A DNA stretch of 64,000 bases. Origin: Prevotella sp. P6B1. Lineage in GTDB: Bacteria; Bacteroidota; Bacteroidia; Bacteroidales; Bacteroidaceae. A program made the translations under genes and the position numbers. The notes below the pieces were generated by a model. That model did no database searches and was not told where the DNA came from. It was given only the letters and a program-made list of their open reading frames with translations. Location: the NCBI RefSeq assembly GCF_000702825.1, contig NZ_JNKF01000010.1, positions 248,001-312,000 of the forward strand. The letters are read 5' to 3'. Below, piece by piece: positions 7,851 to 14,986 of this stretch (the stretch's first letter is position 1; every line of letters begins with the position of its first letter).

Positions 7851-10388
7851 TCATGGTCTGAAATAGATACTCACCAACAGTTCGCGGCCTCGGATGGGCT
7901 GTGATAATGAGTATTTCATCAACTGCGTATAAGTGGTATAAGCATAATGATCCACATTAAGCATGTTCTTGAGCGTAAAAGTGAGTTCGAAGTTTGACCG
8001 GAGTTTCCAGATGGCTTTAGCATCCAATAGGAGATGATCGGTGTACTGGTGCCGCACGATTTCGTTGTGATAATATTCGCCGACAAATGAAAGCAACAGC
8101 TTCTTAACTGGCGAATAATAAAGCGAGAAACTATGCTCAAAACTCTGAAGGCTGTTGGCAGCCTCATTCCCCATACGCAGCCTGCTATTGCCATACTCCA
8201 GTTCGTACTTCCAGTTGAGTTTCTTAAACAATGTACCGTTGATGATAGCATCGAGCGACAGGAGATTATTTCGATAAGCCGTCAACACTTCACCTGTAAA
8301 CATTTCGCGATCGTGCTGTAGCCAGTTGACATAGAGCTTAAACATGCCACCCATGAATGGCAGCATGGTCTCGATATTACCATTTACAAGCCACGAACTA
8401 CTATGGTTAGGACAGAGCATCAATCCATTTATCAACCAGTCGCCATCGAACGACTGGATAGACACAAACGGATTCTTGTTCCACATACGGGTGGCAGTAA
8501 GAAAGCCAAATACCCCATTAGAAGAATTCTGATAGAAAGCAGATAACGCCACACTCTTGCCCGTGGCTGTGCCATATTCAGTAGTGCCACGCGTCATAGT
8601 GCGATAGTTCGTCATCAGCTGTCCGCCAAAGTGGTTACTGATATTGTAAGGATTCTGACTGATACCGCCTGTGAGCGACAACGAAAGATTCTGAATGCCT
8701 CGATACGATACACCCAAGCTACTACCATAATTCAAATCATCGCGCTTGCTATCACCAAAATCGTAGTGATAGTAGCTCAGTGGTAGGCGTAGGGTAAAGT
8801 TGAAATGGCGATGCGGATATTTCAATGTAGGTGTCAGATAGGCCTGATACCTACGGCTACGATCGTCGTTCAGACTGCGATCAAGGTAGTTTATACCACC
8901 TTCCATCGCCACAACAAAAGCCCCTACGCCCAGGTCGTAGTTCACATGCTCATCGCTATAGAACGCGTGCCGCCTTAGTGCCTGACGGTAGTTGGCACCC
9001 TCCCTCACCACCAAGGTATATTGCGGCAGCCACGTCCACTGGTTCTGCGAATTGACCGTCAGTGCGTTCTTACCCTTGCGATGGATGTACTCCAGTGAGT
9101 TGCTGAGTTGATGACGAGGCAGATAGAGGTGCTGGGTGGCATCATAGGTACCCCCTGTAAGCACATCGCCCCCATCCCAGCCCAAATCCGTACGCAGCAC
9201 ATTGTTCAGGTAGTCACTATCGCGATTCACTTCGATGGTCATCTTGGCAGCCAACCGCTCTATACCAGCCATACTATGCAAACGGTCTTCGATCATACGG
9301 CTACCTGCCGACTGAAAATATTCCGTCTTCGATTCGTACTCATGGTGCTGGCGATCCGTAAGATACGACACCTGGGCATCGAGCGTGGCATCGCGACCAA
9401 TACCAAAAATCCAGTTGGTAGATAGCAGATGTGTTTTATTGAACAACGTACGCTGCTGCTCCAGTTCCGACTGTTTCCCTGCGGGCAGCGCCAGATAGTC
9501 GGTCTCACTGTATGTCTGCGATTTTCTATCTAAGATGTCGATATGTTCTCGGATGTCGCGCTGCAGGTCCTCGCCAGTATTGTTGGTCTTATAGGTAGAA
9601 ATCATCTGCCATTGTTTATTAAACATCATGGTCGTGAGGTTACCATTCCATAGTTCTGGTGTGCCCAAGGCTGCATTGATAGTCGTAATGAGATGCGACT
9701 TCGAACCGTCTTTCAGTTTCAGGTTGATAGCAGCCTGCTCTGATTCCGAGAGATTCTTTAGGGCTTTTACAGGCTGGTGATTCGTCATCACCTCAACGCT
9801 ACTCACATCCTTATGCTCTACGCCCTTCGTGGCCAGTCCATATTTGCCTTGCAACAGATCCTTGCCTTCGATATAGAACTTATTGATGGGCATGCCGTTA
9901 TACGACACCTTACCATCTTCGGCCACCTGTATGCCTGGCATCTTTTTCAGCACATCACCAATGGAGCGATCGCCGTCTTTAGCAAAGCTAGCCACGCTAT
10001 ATACTAAGGTATCGCCCCGTTGGCGAATCTTCTGAGATTTGATCTTCACCTCTCTCAGTTCGATAGCCGACTGCACCAAGGTTACATGATATTCCGTTTG
10101 TCCAGATACAAAAGGAATGGTCTTTTTCTTATAGCCAATGATTGAGAAATGCAGTGTAGCAGGATTTGAAGTGGCTGTAAGCATATAGGTGCCATCGGCT
10201 TTGGTTTGTACAAAGCTTTTGGTTTTGTTGTCTTTATCTCTTGCCGACACAATTACTTTAGCCAACGGTTTCCCACTCTGGCTATCCGTAACACGTCCTA
10301 TCACCCTTATCTGAGCTGAACAAACAAGGGTAGAGATGACTAAAAAACAGGAAAAAGCTAATATCCTTATCATCAAGGGGTTATTCAT
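7851..10388 (-). CDS. TonB-dependent-receptor-like outer membrane protein
   Basis: 845 residues with a signal peptide ending near ...VCSAQ (residue 25). A CarboxypepD_reg-like domain (about residues 27-110, VIGRVTDSQSGKPLAKVIVSA) precedes a plug-like region (GDVLKKMPGIQVAEDGKVSYNGMP) and a long beta-barrel rich in aromatic beta-strands, ending ...LLVSIYFRP. It belongs to the group of barrel proteins that accompany GLPGLI proteins in Bacteroidota; no substrate is known. It is the last gene of the minus-strand operon with the GLPGLI, M56 and BlaI-type genes. The 96-bp gap before it is filled with a 22-bp tandem repeat. Confidence 0.85.
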   Translation of the reverse strand: MNNPLMIRILAFSCFLVISTLVCSAQIRVIGRVTDSQSGKPLAKVIVSARDKDNKTKSFVQTKADGTYMLTATSNPATLHFSIIGYKKKTIPFVSGQTEYHVTLVQSAIELREVKIKSQKIRQRGDTLVYSVASFAKDGDRSIGDVLKKMPGIQVAEDGKVSYNGMPINKFYIEGKDLLQGKYGLATKGVEHKDVSSVEVMTNHQPVKALKNLSESEQAAINLKLKDGSKSHLITTINAALGTPELWNGNLTTMMFNKQWQMISTYKTNNTGEDLQRDIREHIDILDRKSQTYSETDYLALPAGKQSELEQQRTLFNKTHLLSTNWIFGIGRDATLDAQVSYLTDRQHHEYESKTEYFQSAGSRMIEDRLHSMAGIERLAAKMTIEVNRDSDYLNNVLRTDLGWDGGDVLTGGTYDATQHLYLPRHQLSNSLEYIHRKGKNALTVNSQNQWTWLPQYTLVVREGANYRQALRRHAFYSDEHVNYDLGVGAFVVAMEGGINYLDRSLNDDRSRRYQAYLTPTLKYPHRHFNFTLRLPLSYYHYDFGDSKRDDLNYGSSLGVSYRGIQNLSLSLTGGISQNPYNISNHFGGQLMTNYRTMTRGTTEYGTATGKSVALSAFYQNSSNGVFGFLTATRMWNKNPFVSIQSFDGDWLINGLMLCPNHSSSWLVNGNIETMLPFMGGMFKLYVNWLQHDREMFTGEVLTAYRNNLLSLDAIINGTLFKKLNWKYELEYGNSRLRMGNEAANSLQSFEHSFSLYYSPVKKLLLSFVGEYYHNEIVRHQYTDHLLLDAKAIWKLRSNFELTFTLKNMLNVDHYAYTTYTQLMKYSLSQPIRGRELLVSIYFRP

Positions 10389-10396
10389 TTAATATC

Positions 10397-10484
10397 AAAT
10401 TCAGTGTATTTGATGAACAAATTCAGTGAATTTGAACAACAATTTCAGTGAATTTGTTTTTTAATCTAAGTGAATTTGTTCGAT
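10397..10484. repeat. Four tandem 22-bp repeats in the receptor leader
   Basis: Four head-to-tail units begin at 10397, 10419, 10441 and 10463, exactly 22 bp apart. The shared core is AGTGAATTTG (AGTGTATTTG in the first). The second unit contains the dyad AAATTC-AGT-GAATTT (10419-10433). The array fills almost the whole gap between the GLPGLI stop codon and the receptor start. Confidence 0.9.
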
Positions 10485-11371
10485 TACTTATAGTTTAACT
10501 CTATCAGATCATAGGGATCTTCGGTCTCCTTTGGTGGATAGCCAAGCATCACATCATCAGCATTGGCCTTCTTAATAAGCGCTAATCTCTGTTTCCACAT
10601 CTTCTTAAGTAGATCAATTCGATCGGTACGCTCATAGCGATCGCCATTAGGTGGTTCGCTATGATAGATGCGTTGTTTATCAGGCATCTCTATCCCCCGG
10701 AGTTCCCAACAGTATTCATCGGCACTATCTCTGACTGCCAGAATCAGTCCTGGCAAACCATGAAACTTATACGGTCCATCATTGATAGGAATCTCTTCTG
10801 TGAACCAAGCCGTATAGTGACGCCCACGCCAATCGCATTCTGCCCGCTGACAGGGGTAGCCAAGTATTACAGAGGTATCGGGCAATATCTCCCAGGCCTG
10901 CGGTTCCATGGCTTCTGTATAGAAAATCCGCCTGGACGTCACCCAATCCTGAACCGTCAAGCTATCCTTGGGATAATGCTTATAGATTTTTGTGTCTTCT
11001 CCTTTCGGCATGATAGCCATCATCATTGCAAACGATTCATCCTTGGTCTTTCCTTTGGCTTTCAGCCCTGCTCTCACCCGCCGTTGGTACTCTTCCTTAG
11101 CCTGTGGCGTGGTGTAAAAGAGCGAATCTTTCTGAAAGCCATTATAACTGTAGTATTTAGACAGATGATTGCCTATCGCCAGCAGAAACGTCTCATGCTC
11201 CTTAAAATGGCGAGAACGGACGAACATATAATCCGTGTACTCGTAAGTACACACAATCTGAGCAGTATCTATCACCTGCCAATGCCAGAAAGTCTCCTGT
11301 ATCTGGGCTGAGACGGGGCTGATGCGACAAAAGCACAACAGCAAAACGAGGGTTAAGGGCTTTGCTTTCAT
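10484..11371 (-). CDS. GLPGLI family secreted protein
   Basis: 295 residues with a signal peptide ending near ...PVSAQ (residue 23), so probably periplasmic or outer-membrane associated. The family-defining hexapeptide GLPGLI lies at residues 205-210, followed by LAVRDSADEYCWEL. TIGR01200 members are found in Bacteroidota and have no known function. The CxxxxC pair in GYPCQRAECDW could form a disulfide (inference). It lies 8 bp after the M56 gene and upstream of the barrel protein, so the three are likely one transcript under the BlaI-type repressor. Confidence 0.9.
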   Translation of the reverse strand: MKAKPLTLVLLLCFCRISPVSAQIQETFWHWQVIDTAQIVCTYEYTDYMFVRSRHFKEHETFLLAIGNHLSKYYSYNGFQKDSLFYTTPQAKEEYQRRVRAGLKAKGKTKDESFAMMMAIMPKGEDTKIYKHYPKDSLTVQDWVTSRRIFYTEAMEPQAWEILPDTSVILGYPCQRAECDWRGRHYTAWFTEEIPINDGPYKFHGLPGLILAVRDSADEYCWELRGIEMPDKQRIYHSEPPNGDRYERTDRIDLLKKMWKQRLALIKKANADDVMLGYPPKETEDPYDLIELNYK

Positions 11372-11379
11372 ATTTCTGA

Positions 11380-12630
11380 TTAGTTTGATCCGTCTTTTTT
11401 AAGTATTATCTTCTGGTCAGTCATATCGCTCTTTACCTGTATGGAGACTGTGGCCACACCAATATTCAGAAAATCTACCACAGTACCTTTGGGTACTTTA
11501 AGCGAGAATTTACCATCAAAATCAGTTATCGTACCTGTTGTACCGTCATATACCTTTACAGCAGTTCCTGGCAAGGGATTGCCTTCTTCGTCAACCACCG
11601 TTCCTGAAATCGTCAGCAATGCGGTTTCCAGCTGAGGTTCCGTGTTTTGGGTACTTGGCTGTTTATGAGACTGAACTACAGGGGCTGGTACCACCTTCTG
11701 TGGCGCTTGAGCCTGAATGGTATCAGTAACAAGATGGCTGGAATCGAGTTCAGGTGCCTGATAGTGAATAATCGTCTGAGCATTCAAGGCTAAGGTGATG
11801 GCTACAACGGGAAGCAGATACAGCACCTTGAGCAATCGTGAAGGCTTGGAGCGATGGCGCGCCATCATCTGAAAACGTTTTTTCAGTGTTTGTTGACTGA
11901 TGGCATTGGCCAACTTACACTCCAGTTTGGCATTAGCTCTATCCATCAGCAGGTTCAGATAGTGGTGTGCATCTACGCCACCCGAAAGCACACTGGCATC
12001 GGCCTCATACTCATGAACAGCACGTAACTCACTGCCTATCAGCCAGATGGCCGGATTAAACCACTGCAGGGCAATCGCCAGTTCCATCAGCAACAGATCG
12101 AATGAGTGATAGCTATTGATATGTGCCCGCTCATGAACCAAGAGAGCCGAATCCTGCAATTGATAGTCGCGACGCGAAAACACAATGGTGTTCCACCAAC
12201 TGAACGGAGCAATATTCTGAGCGCAAACGGCAATGGTGGTACCATCCGCTTGCGGGTGCTGCTCGCAATGGCTAATCAACTTATTCAAACGATAGATGCT
12301 GATAGCAGTATGGAGCAGTTTCAATACTACGCCTGCAAGATAAACGAGGAATAGCCATAGGAGGGGATTACCGTAAGTTGCTGAGGGGCTATCCGATACA
12401 ATACCAGCTTTAACATTAGAGCTAGATACAGACATGGATGCAGCCACAACCGTTTTGTGCAGGGTGATTTCGCACAGCGGAAGGATAAAGGCTATCAAAA
12501 CCGACAGGAGCAGGATAGCCCGATTAAAGCGGTGGAAAGTCTCACGTTCCATTAGCAAGCGATAGAACAGATAGAACACTGCCAACAGTATCGCCACCTT
12601 ACCTATATATAATAGAAACGCCGTTATCAT
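11380..12630 (-). CDS. BlaR1/MecR1-type M56 metallopeptidase with CarboxypepD_reg-like sensor domain
   Basis: 416 residues. Transmembrane segments lie near residues 4-24, 37-54, 88-107 and 267-284. The zinc site VHERAH (His166, Glu167, His170) and the downstream HEYEADAS (about 206-213) fit an active M56 peptidase. After the last membrane segment comes a Pro/Gln-rich linker (about 300-335) and a CarboxypepD_reg-like beta-sandwich (ISGTVVDEEGNPLPG onward, 341-412) instead of the penicillin-binding sensor of BlaR1. By analogy it senses an envelope signal and inactivates the repressor. Its start overlaps the repressor stop. Confidence 0.9.
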   Translation of the reverse strand: MITAFLLYIGKVAILLAVFYLFYRLLMERETFHRFNRAILLLSVLIAFILPLCEITLHKTVVAASMSVSSSNVKAGIVSDSPSATYGNPLLWLFLVYLAGVVLKLLHTAISIYRLNKLISHCEQHPQADGTTIAVCAQNIAPFSWWNTIVFSRRDYQLQDSALLVHERAHINSYHSFDLLLMELAIALQWFNPAIWLIGSELRAVHEYEADASVLSGGVDAHHYLNLLMDRANAKLECKLANAISQQTLKKRFQMMARHRSKPSRLLKVLYLLPVVAITLALNAQTIIHYQAPELDSSHLVTDTIQAQAPQKVVPAPVVQSHKQPSTQNTEPQLETALLTISGTVVDEEGNPLPGTAVKVYDGTTGTITDFDGKFSLKVPKGTVVDFLNIGVATVSIQVKSDMTDQKIILKKDGSN

Positions 12631-13013
12631 CGTTTTGCCTCGATTTTTGTCATCAGTTCTTTCAGTTCTGCCAACTCCTCGTCGGTATATTGCTCCTTTT
12701 TGGCAAAGAAGCTGACAAGCGATGTGAATGAACCGCCAAAAAACGTATCCTTTACATCACTGATAAACGAGTAGGTATAATCTTCCTTGCTCACCAACGG
12801 CGAAAAACGATTGGCCTTACCTACCTTTTCTGGCTTTACAAAACCTTTTTCGGTCAGAATCTTCATAAACGTCAAGATTGTTGTATAAGCTGGCTTAGGT
12901 TCAGGATAGCGGTCGATGATGTCCTGAATAAATCCCTGCTGTTCTGGCAAGCTCCACAGGATGTTCATCACCTGCGTCTCGCCCTTGGTTAGTTGCTTCT
13001 TTTTCTCTTTCAT
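12627..13013 (-). CDS. BlaI/MecI/CopY family repressor
   Basis: 128 residues. The N-terminal winged helix (KGETQVMNILWSLPEQQGF, then PAYTTILTFMKILTEKGFV as recognition region) and C-terminal dimerisation helices are typical of BlaI/MecI. In BlaI the partner peptidase system cleaves within the dimerisation region; the equivalent stretch here is GSFTSLVSFFAKK. It is the first gene of the operon, overlaps the M56 gene by 4 bp, and has two palindromic sites on its own promoter, so autorepression is likely. No beta-lactamase gene is nearby, so the regulon is the GLPGLI/receptor pair. Confidence 0.93.
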   Translation of the reverse strand: MKEKKKQLTKGETQVMNILWSLPEQQGFIQDIIDRYPEPKPAYTTILTFMKILTEKGFVKPEKVGKANRFSPLVSKEDYTYSFISDVKDTFFGGSFTSLVSFFAKKEQYTDEELAELKELMTKIEAKR

Positions 13014-13039
13014 TGTTATGACGTTTTAAGTTTCGCCTG

Positions 13040-13071
13040 CAAATATATACTAAATATTTAGTAGTTCCAAA
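13040..13071 (-). promoter_or_regulatory. Promoter of the blaI-type operon
   Basis: On the minus strand: TTTG (13071-13068), exactly 20 bp, then TATATTTG (13047-13040), 27 bp before the repressor ATG. A full match to the Bacteroidota promoter consensus. The 20-bp spacer contains the palindrome at 13049-13062. Confidence 0.8.
13049..13062. promoter_or_regulatory. Putative BlaI-type operator 1
   Basis: ACTAAATATTTAGT, a perfect 14-bp palindrome lying between the -33 and -7 elements. A bound repressor dimer here would block polymerase directly. Confidence 0.75.
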
Positions 13072-13079
13072 TTTTATCA

Positions 13080-13093
13080 ACTAAACTTTTAGT
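13080..13093. promoter_or_regulatory. Putative BlaI-type operator 2
   Basis: ACTAAACTTTTAGT, with the same half-sites ACTAAA / TTTAGT as operator 1, 31 bp further upstream of the repressor gene and 25 bp before the -33 box of the divergent acetyltransferase gene. It may serve either gene. Confidence 0.7.
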
Positions 13094-13117
13094 ATTTAAC
13101 ATCATTTAGCTCAATTA

Positions 13118-13149
13118 TTTGGTGGTTTCACCAGCAATCACTATCTTTG
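13118..13149 (+). promoter_or_regulatory. Promoter of the CAT-like gene
   Basis: TTTG at 13118-13121, 20-bp spacer, TATCTTTG at 13142-13149, 24 bp before the ATG. Divergent from the blaI-type promoter. Confidence 0.75.
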
Positions 13150-13173
13150 CAGCGCAGGAAGTATAGATAAACG

Positions 13174-13791
13174 ATGAAACAAGAAGTTAATCCGCAGGAA
13201 ACCAGCAGGGCAAATGCTTTCAGTCTTTGGATGAAGTCGCCCGTGCCTATGGTTACGTTTACCAAGACGTTCGATGTAACGCGACTGTATAAGGTGTGCA
13301 AGCGCAGGGGTGTGAAGTTTAACACGCTGCTGTGCTGGTGTATGGGGCGTGCCGCCAGTGAAAAGTCCGAGTTCTACCTGCTACCCGAGAACGGCAAGCT
13401 GTACAAGTACGACCGCTTGGCCATCAACGTGATTGTCAACCACAAAAAGGGCGATATCTGTTCGTGCGATGTGCCTTATAGCGATGATTTTGAGCAGTTC
13501 GCTGCCGATTACCAGCGGATGACACAGACAGCCATCGACACTTGTGAGAGCACATTCGATGAGGAGGCGATGATTATCGGTACCTCGGCCATGACGGGTA
13601 CAGAACTCGATAGCATCGTCAACCAATACAGCGGCATTTTCAATAATCCCTTCCTGGCGTGGGGCCGCTATCGCAAACGTTGGTTCAAGGTAACGCTTCC
13701 CATCTCCATGCAGTTCCATCATGCCCAAATGGATGGCGGTCATGCCGCCAGATATCTCGAGGATTTGCAGCAAATCATCAAGCAGCTGTAA
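13174..13791 (+). CDS. Chloramphenicol acetyltransferase-like O-acyltransferase
   Basis: 205 residues across the CAT fold. The catalytic His motif appears as HHAQMDGGHAARYLEDL near the C-terminus (HHxxxDG of the family), with VKFNTLLCWCMGRAA and INVIVNHKKGD matching earlier CAT regions. CAT transfers acetyl from acetyl-CoA to a hydroxyl; true resistance enzymes are about 210-220 residues. Many chromosomal CAT-like proteins do not acetylate chloramphenicol, so resistance should not be assumed. It is a single gene, divergent from the blaI-type operon, and may share its upstream operator. Confidence 0.85.
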   Translation: MKQEVNPQETSRANAFSLWMKSPVPMVTFTKTFDVTRLYKVCKRRGVKFNTLLCWCMGRAASEKSEFYLLPENGKLYKYDRLAINVIVNHKKGDICSCDVPYSDDFEQFAADYQRMTQTAIDTCESTFDEEAMIIGTSAMTGTELDSIVNQYSGIFNNPFLAWGRYRKRWFKVTLPISMQFHHAQMDGGHAARYLEDLQQIIKQL

Positions 13792-13898
13792 CCCTAAGTT
13801 CCAAAGCTGGGAACTACCAGTTATTTTCGACAAATGAGCAGAACGATCCCAATACTCCAGCATCATAATTTCTGCTACACGTTCTAGCATAAAAGTGT

Positions 13899-13991
13899 CT
13901 ATAACACCAAATTTTCGTGTTTTACCACTTCTTCTACTTTCTGATAATGTACCTCATAGGTAACCGACAATTTGGGATGTATGTTCATCAT
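13899..13991 (-). CDS. Possible 30-residue small ORF after the TPR gene
   Basis: A short frame beginning MMNIHPKLSVTYEVHYQK starts at an ATG that overlaps the TAA of the TPR gene by one base and ends at a TAG at 13899. The overlap resembles translational coupling, but the length is small and I recognise no family. It could be chance or the remnant of a longer gene. The rest of 13792-13990 shows nothing clear. Confidence 0.2.
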   Translation of the reverse strand: MMNIHPKLSVTYEVHYQKVEEVVKHENLVL

Positions 13992-14986
13992 TACCACATC
14001 ATCATACGGAGAGTGCGCTGAGCACTGGAGCGCATCTCCTTGATTTTATCGTTGTACTCTTTGTTTTCAGTGGCTTCGAGGAACTTATTGAAATAGTCAC
14101 GGGCTTTGTCACGCTGTTTGAGGACAAAGTAGCACTGAGCCATCTGGTAGGTAAGCTCGTTTACATCTTTTTCCTCAGCATAACGCATACATTCCTGTAG
14201 TTCCTCCAAACGGAAATCGGGTTCCGACTTTAACCTGAAAGCCTCAGCCAATTCCTTATGCAGACGAAAAAGTGTCTGGCGATCAGGCATCAGTAGTTTT
14301 TTGGCCTCATCGAGATATGATAAAGCCTCAGCGCCAAGACCAACCTTGTTGCTCACAATACCTAATACAAAGAGACAATAAGGATGATGGTCGTTCTTTT
14401 CGTAGGCACGATACAGATAGTCGTAGGCAGTGGAGTTGTCGCCCATACGCTGATAGGTCAACCCGAGGGTGTAGAGGGTGCCAAAACAGGTGTCGCCGAT
14501 AGCCTCCAGTTTTTTCAACTCCAGTTGCGCCATATCGTAGTTGCCCATGTTATAATAAGCCTCACCTAATTGGCGGTTGATGAGGATATGGGTTGAATCT
14601 TGTTCAACGTACTTACGACAGATAGTGATGACCTTGTCAGGGAAACTCTTCCAAGCGATATCACCCTGCCAACCTTTATTCAGGCGTGGGGTATAATCGG
14701 CTATCAAAGCAGCATCATAAGGATTGTTTTTCAGCATTTCATCGGCCCAGTAGGCCAAAGAGTCGTTCTGTCCCAGCTGAACAAAGTTATTGTAGTACAG
14801 GCGCATATCCTCAGTGTTCAAACTGTCGGCAGACATCTGTCGCAGACAGTCGAGACTCTTGTTGAAATAGCCACGTGATGCTAAGCGAACGGCATCTGCA
14901 CGGAGTCTCTCAAGTGTTTGAGCTGAGATAGTGAATAGCGAACAGTTGATAGTGAATAGTGTTATAAAGATTCGTTTCATTGGCAT
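13991..14986 (-). CDS. Secreted TPR-repeat protein
   Basis: 331 residues, exported, with several tetratricopeptide repeats, for instance HILINRQLGEAYYNMGNYD (about 133-151), GTLYTLGLTYQRMGDNSTAY, YCLFVLGIVSNKVGLGAEAL and ELTYQMAQCYFVLKQRDKA. Such proteins are protein-protein scaffolds; the partner is unknown. The signal peptide hydrophobic core (ITLFTINCSLFTISAQ) is encoded by a 7-bp tandem repeat. The start overlaps the end of the TlpA-type gene by 10 bp, so the two are coupled. An ATG at 14980 is an alternative start. Confidence 0.8.
   Translation of the reverse strand: MPMKRIFITLFTINCSLFTISAQTLERLRADAVRLASRGYFNKSLDCLRQMSADSLNTEDMRLYYNNFVQLGQNDSLAYWADEMLKNNPYDAALIADYTPRLNKGWQGDIAWKSFPDKVITICRKYVEQDSTHILINRQLGEAYYNMGNYDMAQLELKKLEAIGDTCFGTLYTLGLTYQRMGDNSTAYDYLYRAYEKNDHHPYCLFVLGIVSNKVGLGAEALSYLDEAKKLLMPDRQTLFRLHKELAEAFRLKSEPDFRLEELQECMRYAEEKDVNELTYQMAQCYFVLKQRDKARDYFNKFLEATENKEYNDKIKEMRSSAQRTLRMMMW
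14928..14962. repeat. Five tandem heptamers within a coding sequence
   Basis: Plus strand ATAGTGA, ATAGCGA, ACAGTTG, ATAGTGA, ATAGTGT: five consecutive 7-bp units. In the sense of the TPR gene it reads as repeats of TTCACTA and encodes the hydrophobic core of the signal peptide (LFTINCSLFTIS, a 7-residue periodicity). Confidence 0.85.

Noticed and set aside
12627..13013. Beta-lactam resistance regulator in the strict sense
   Set aside because: No beta-lactamase or PBP in the operon, and the partner M56 protein lacks a penicillin-binding sensor.
13174..13791. Acquired chloramphenicol resistance gene
   Set aside because: No mobile element nearby, base composition like its neighbours, and many chromosomal CAT-like proteins lack resistance activity.
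13381..13890. 169-codon minus-strand frame opposite the CAT-like gene
   Set aside because: Shadow of the acetyltransferase; composition is not that of a real protein and it runs past the stop of the real gene by chance.
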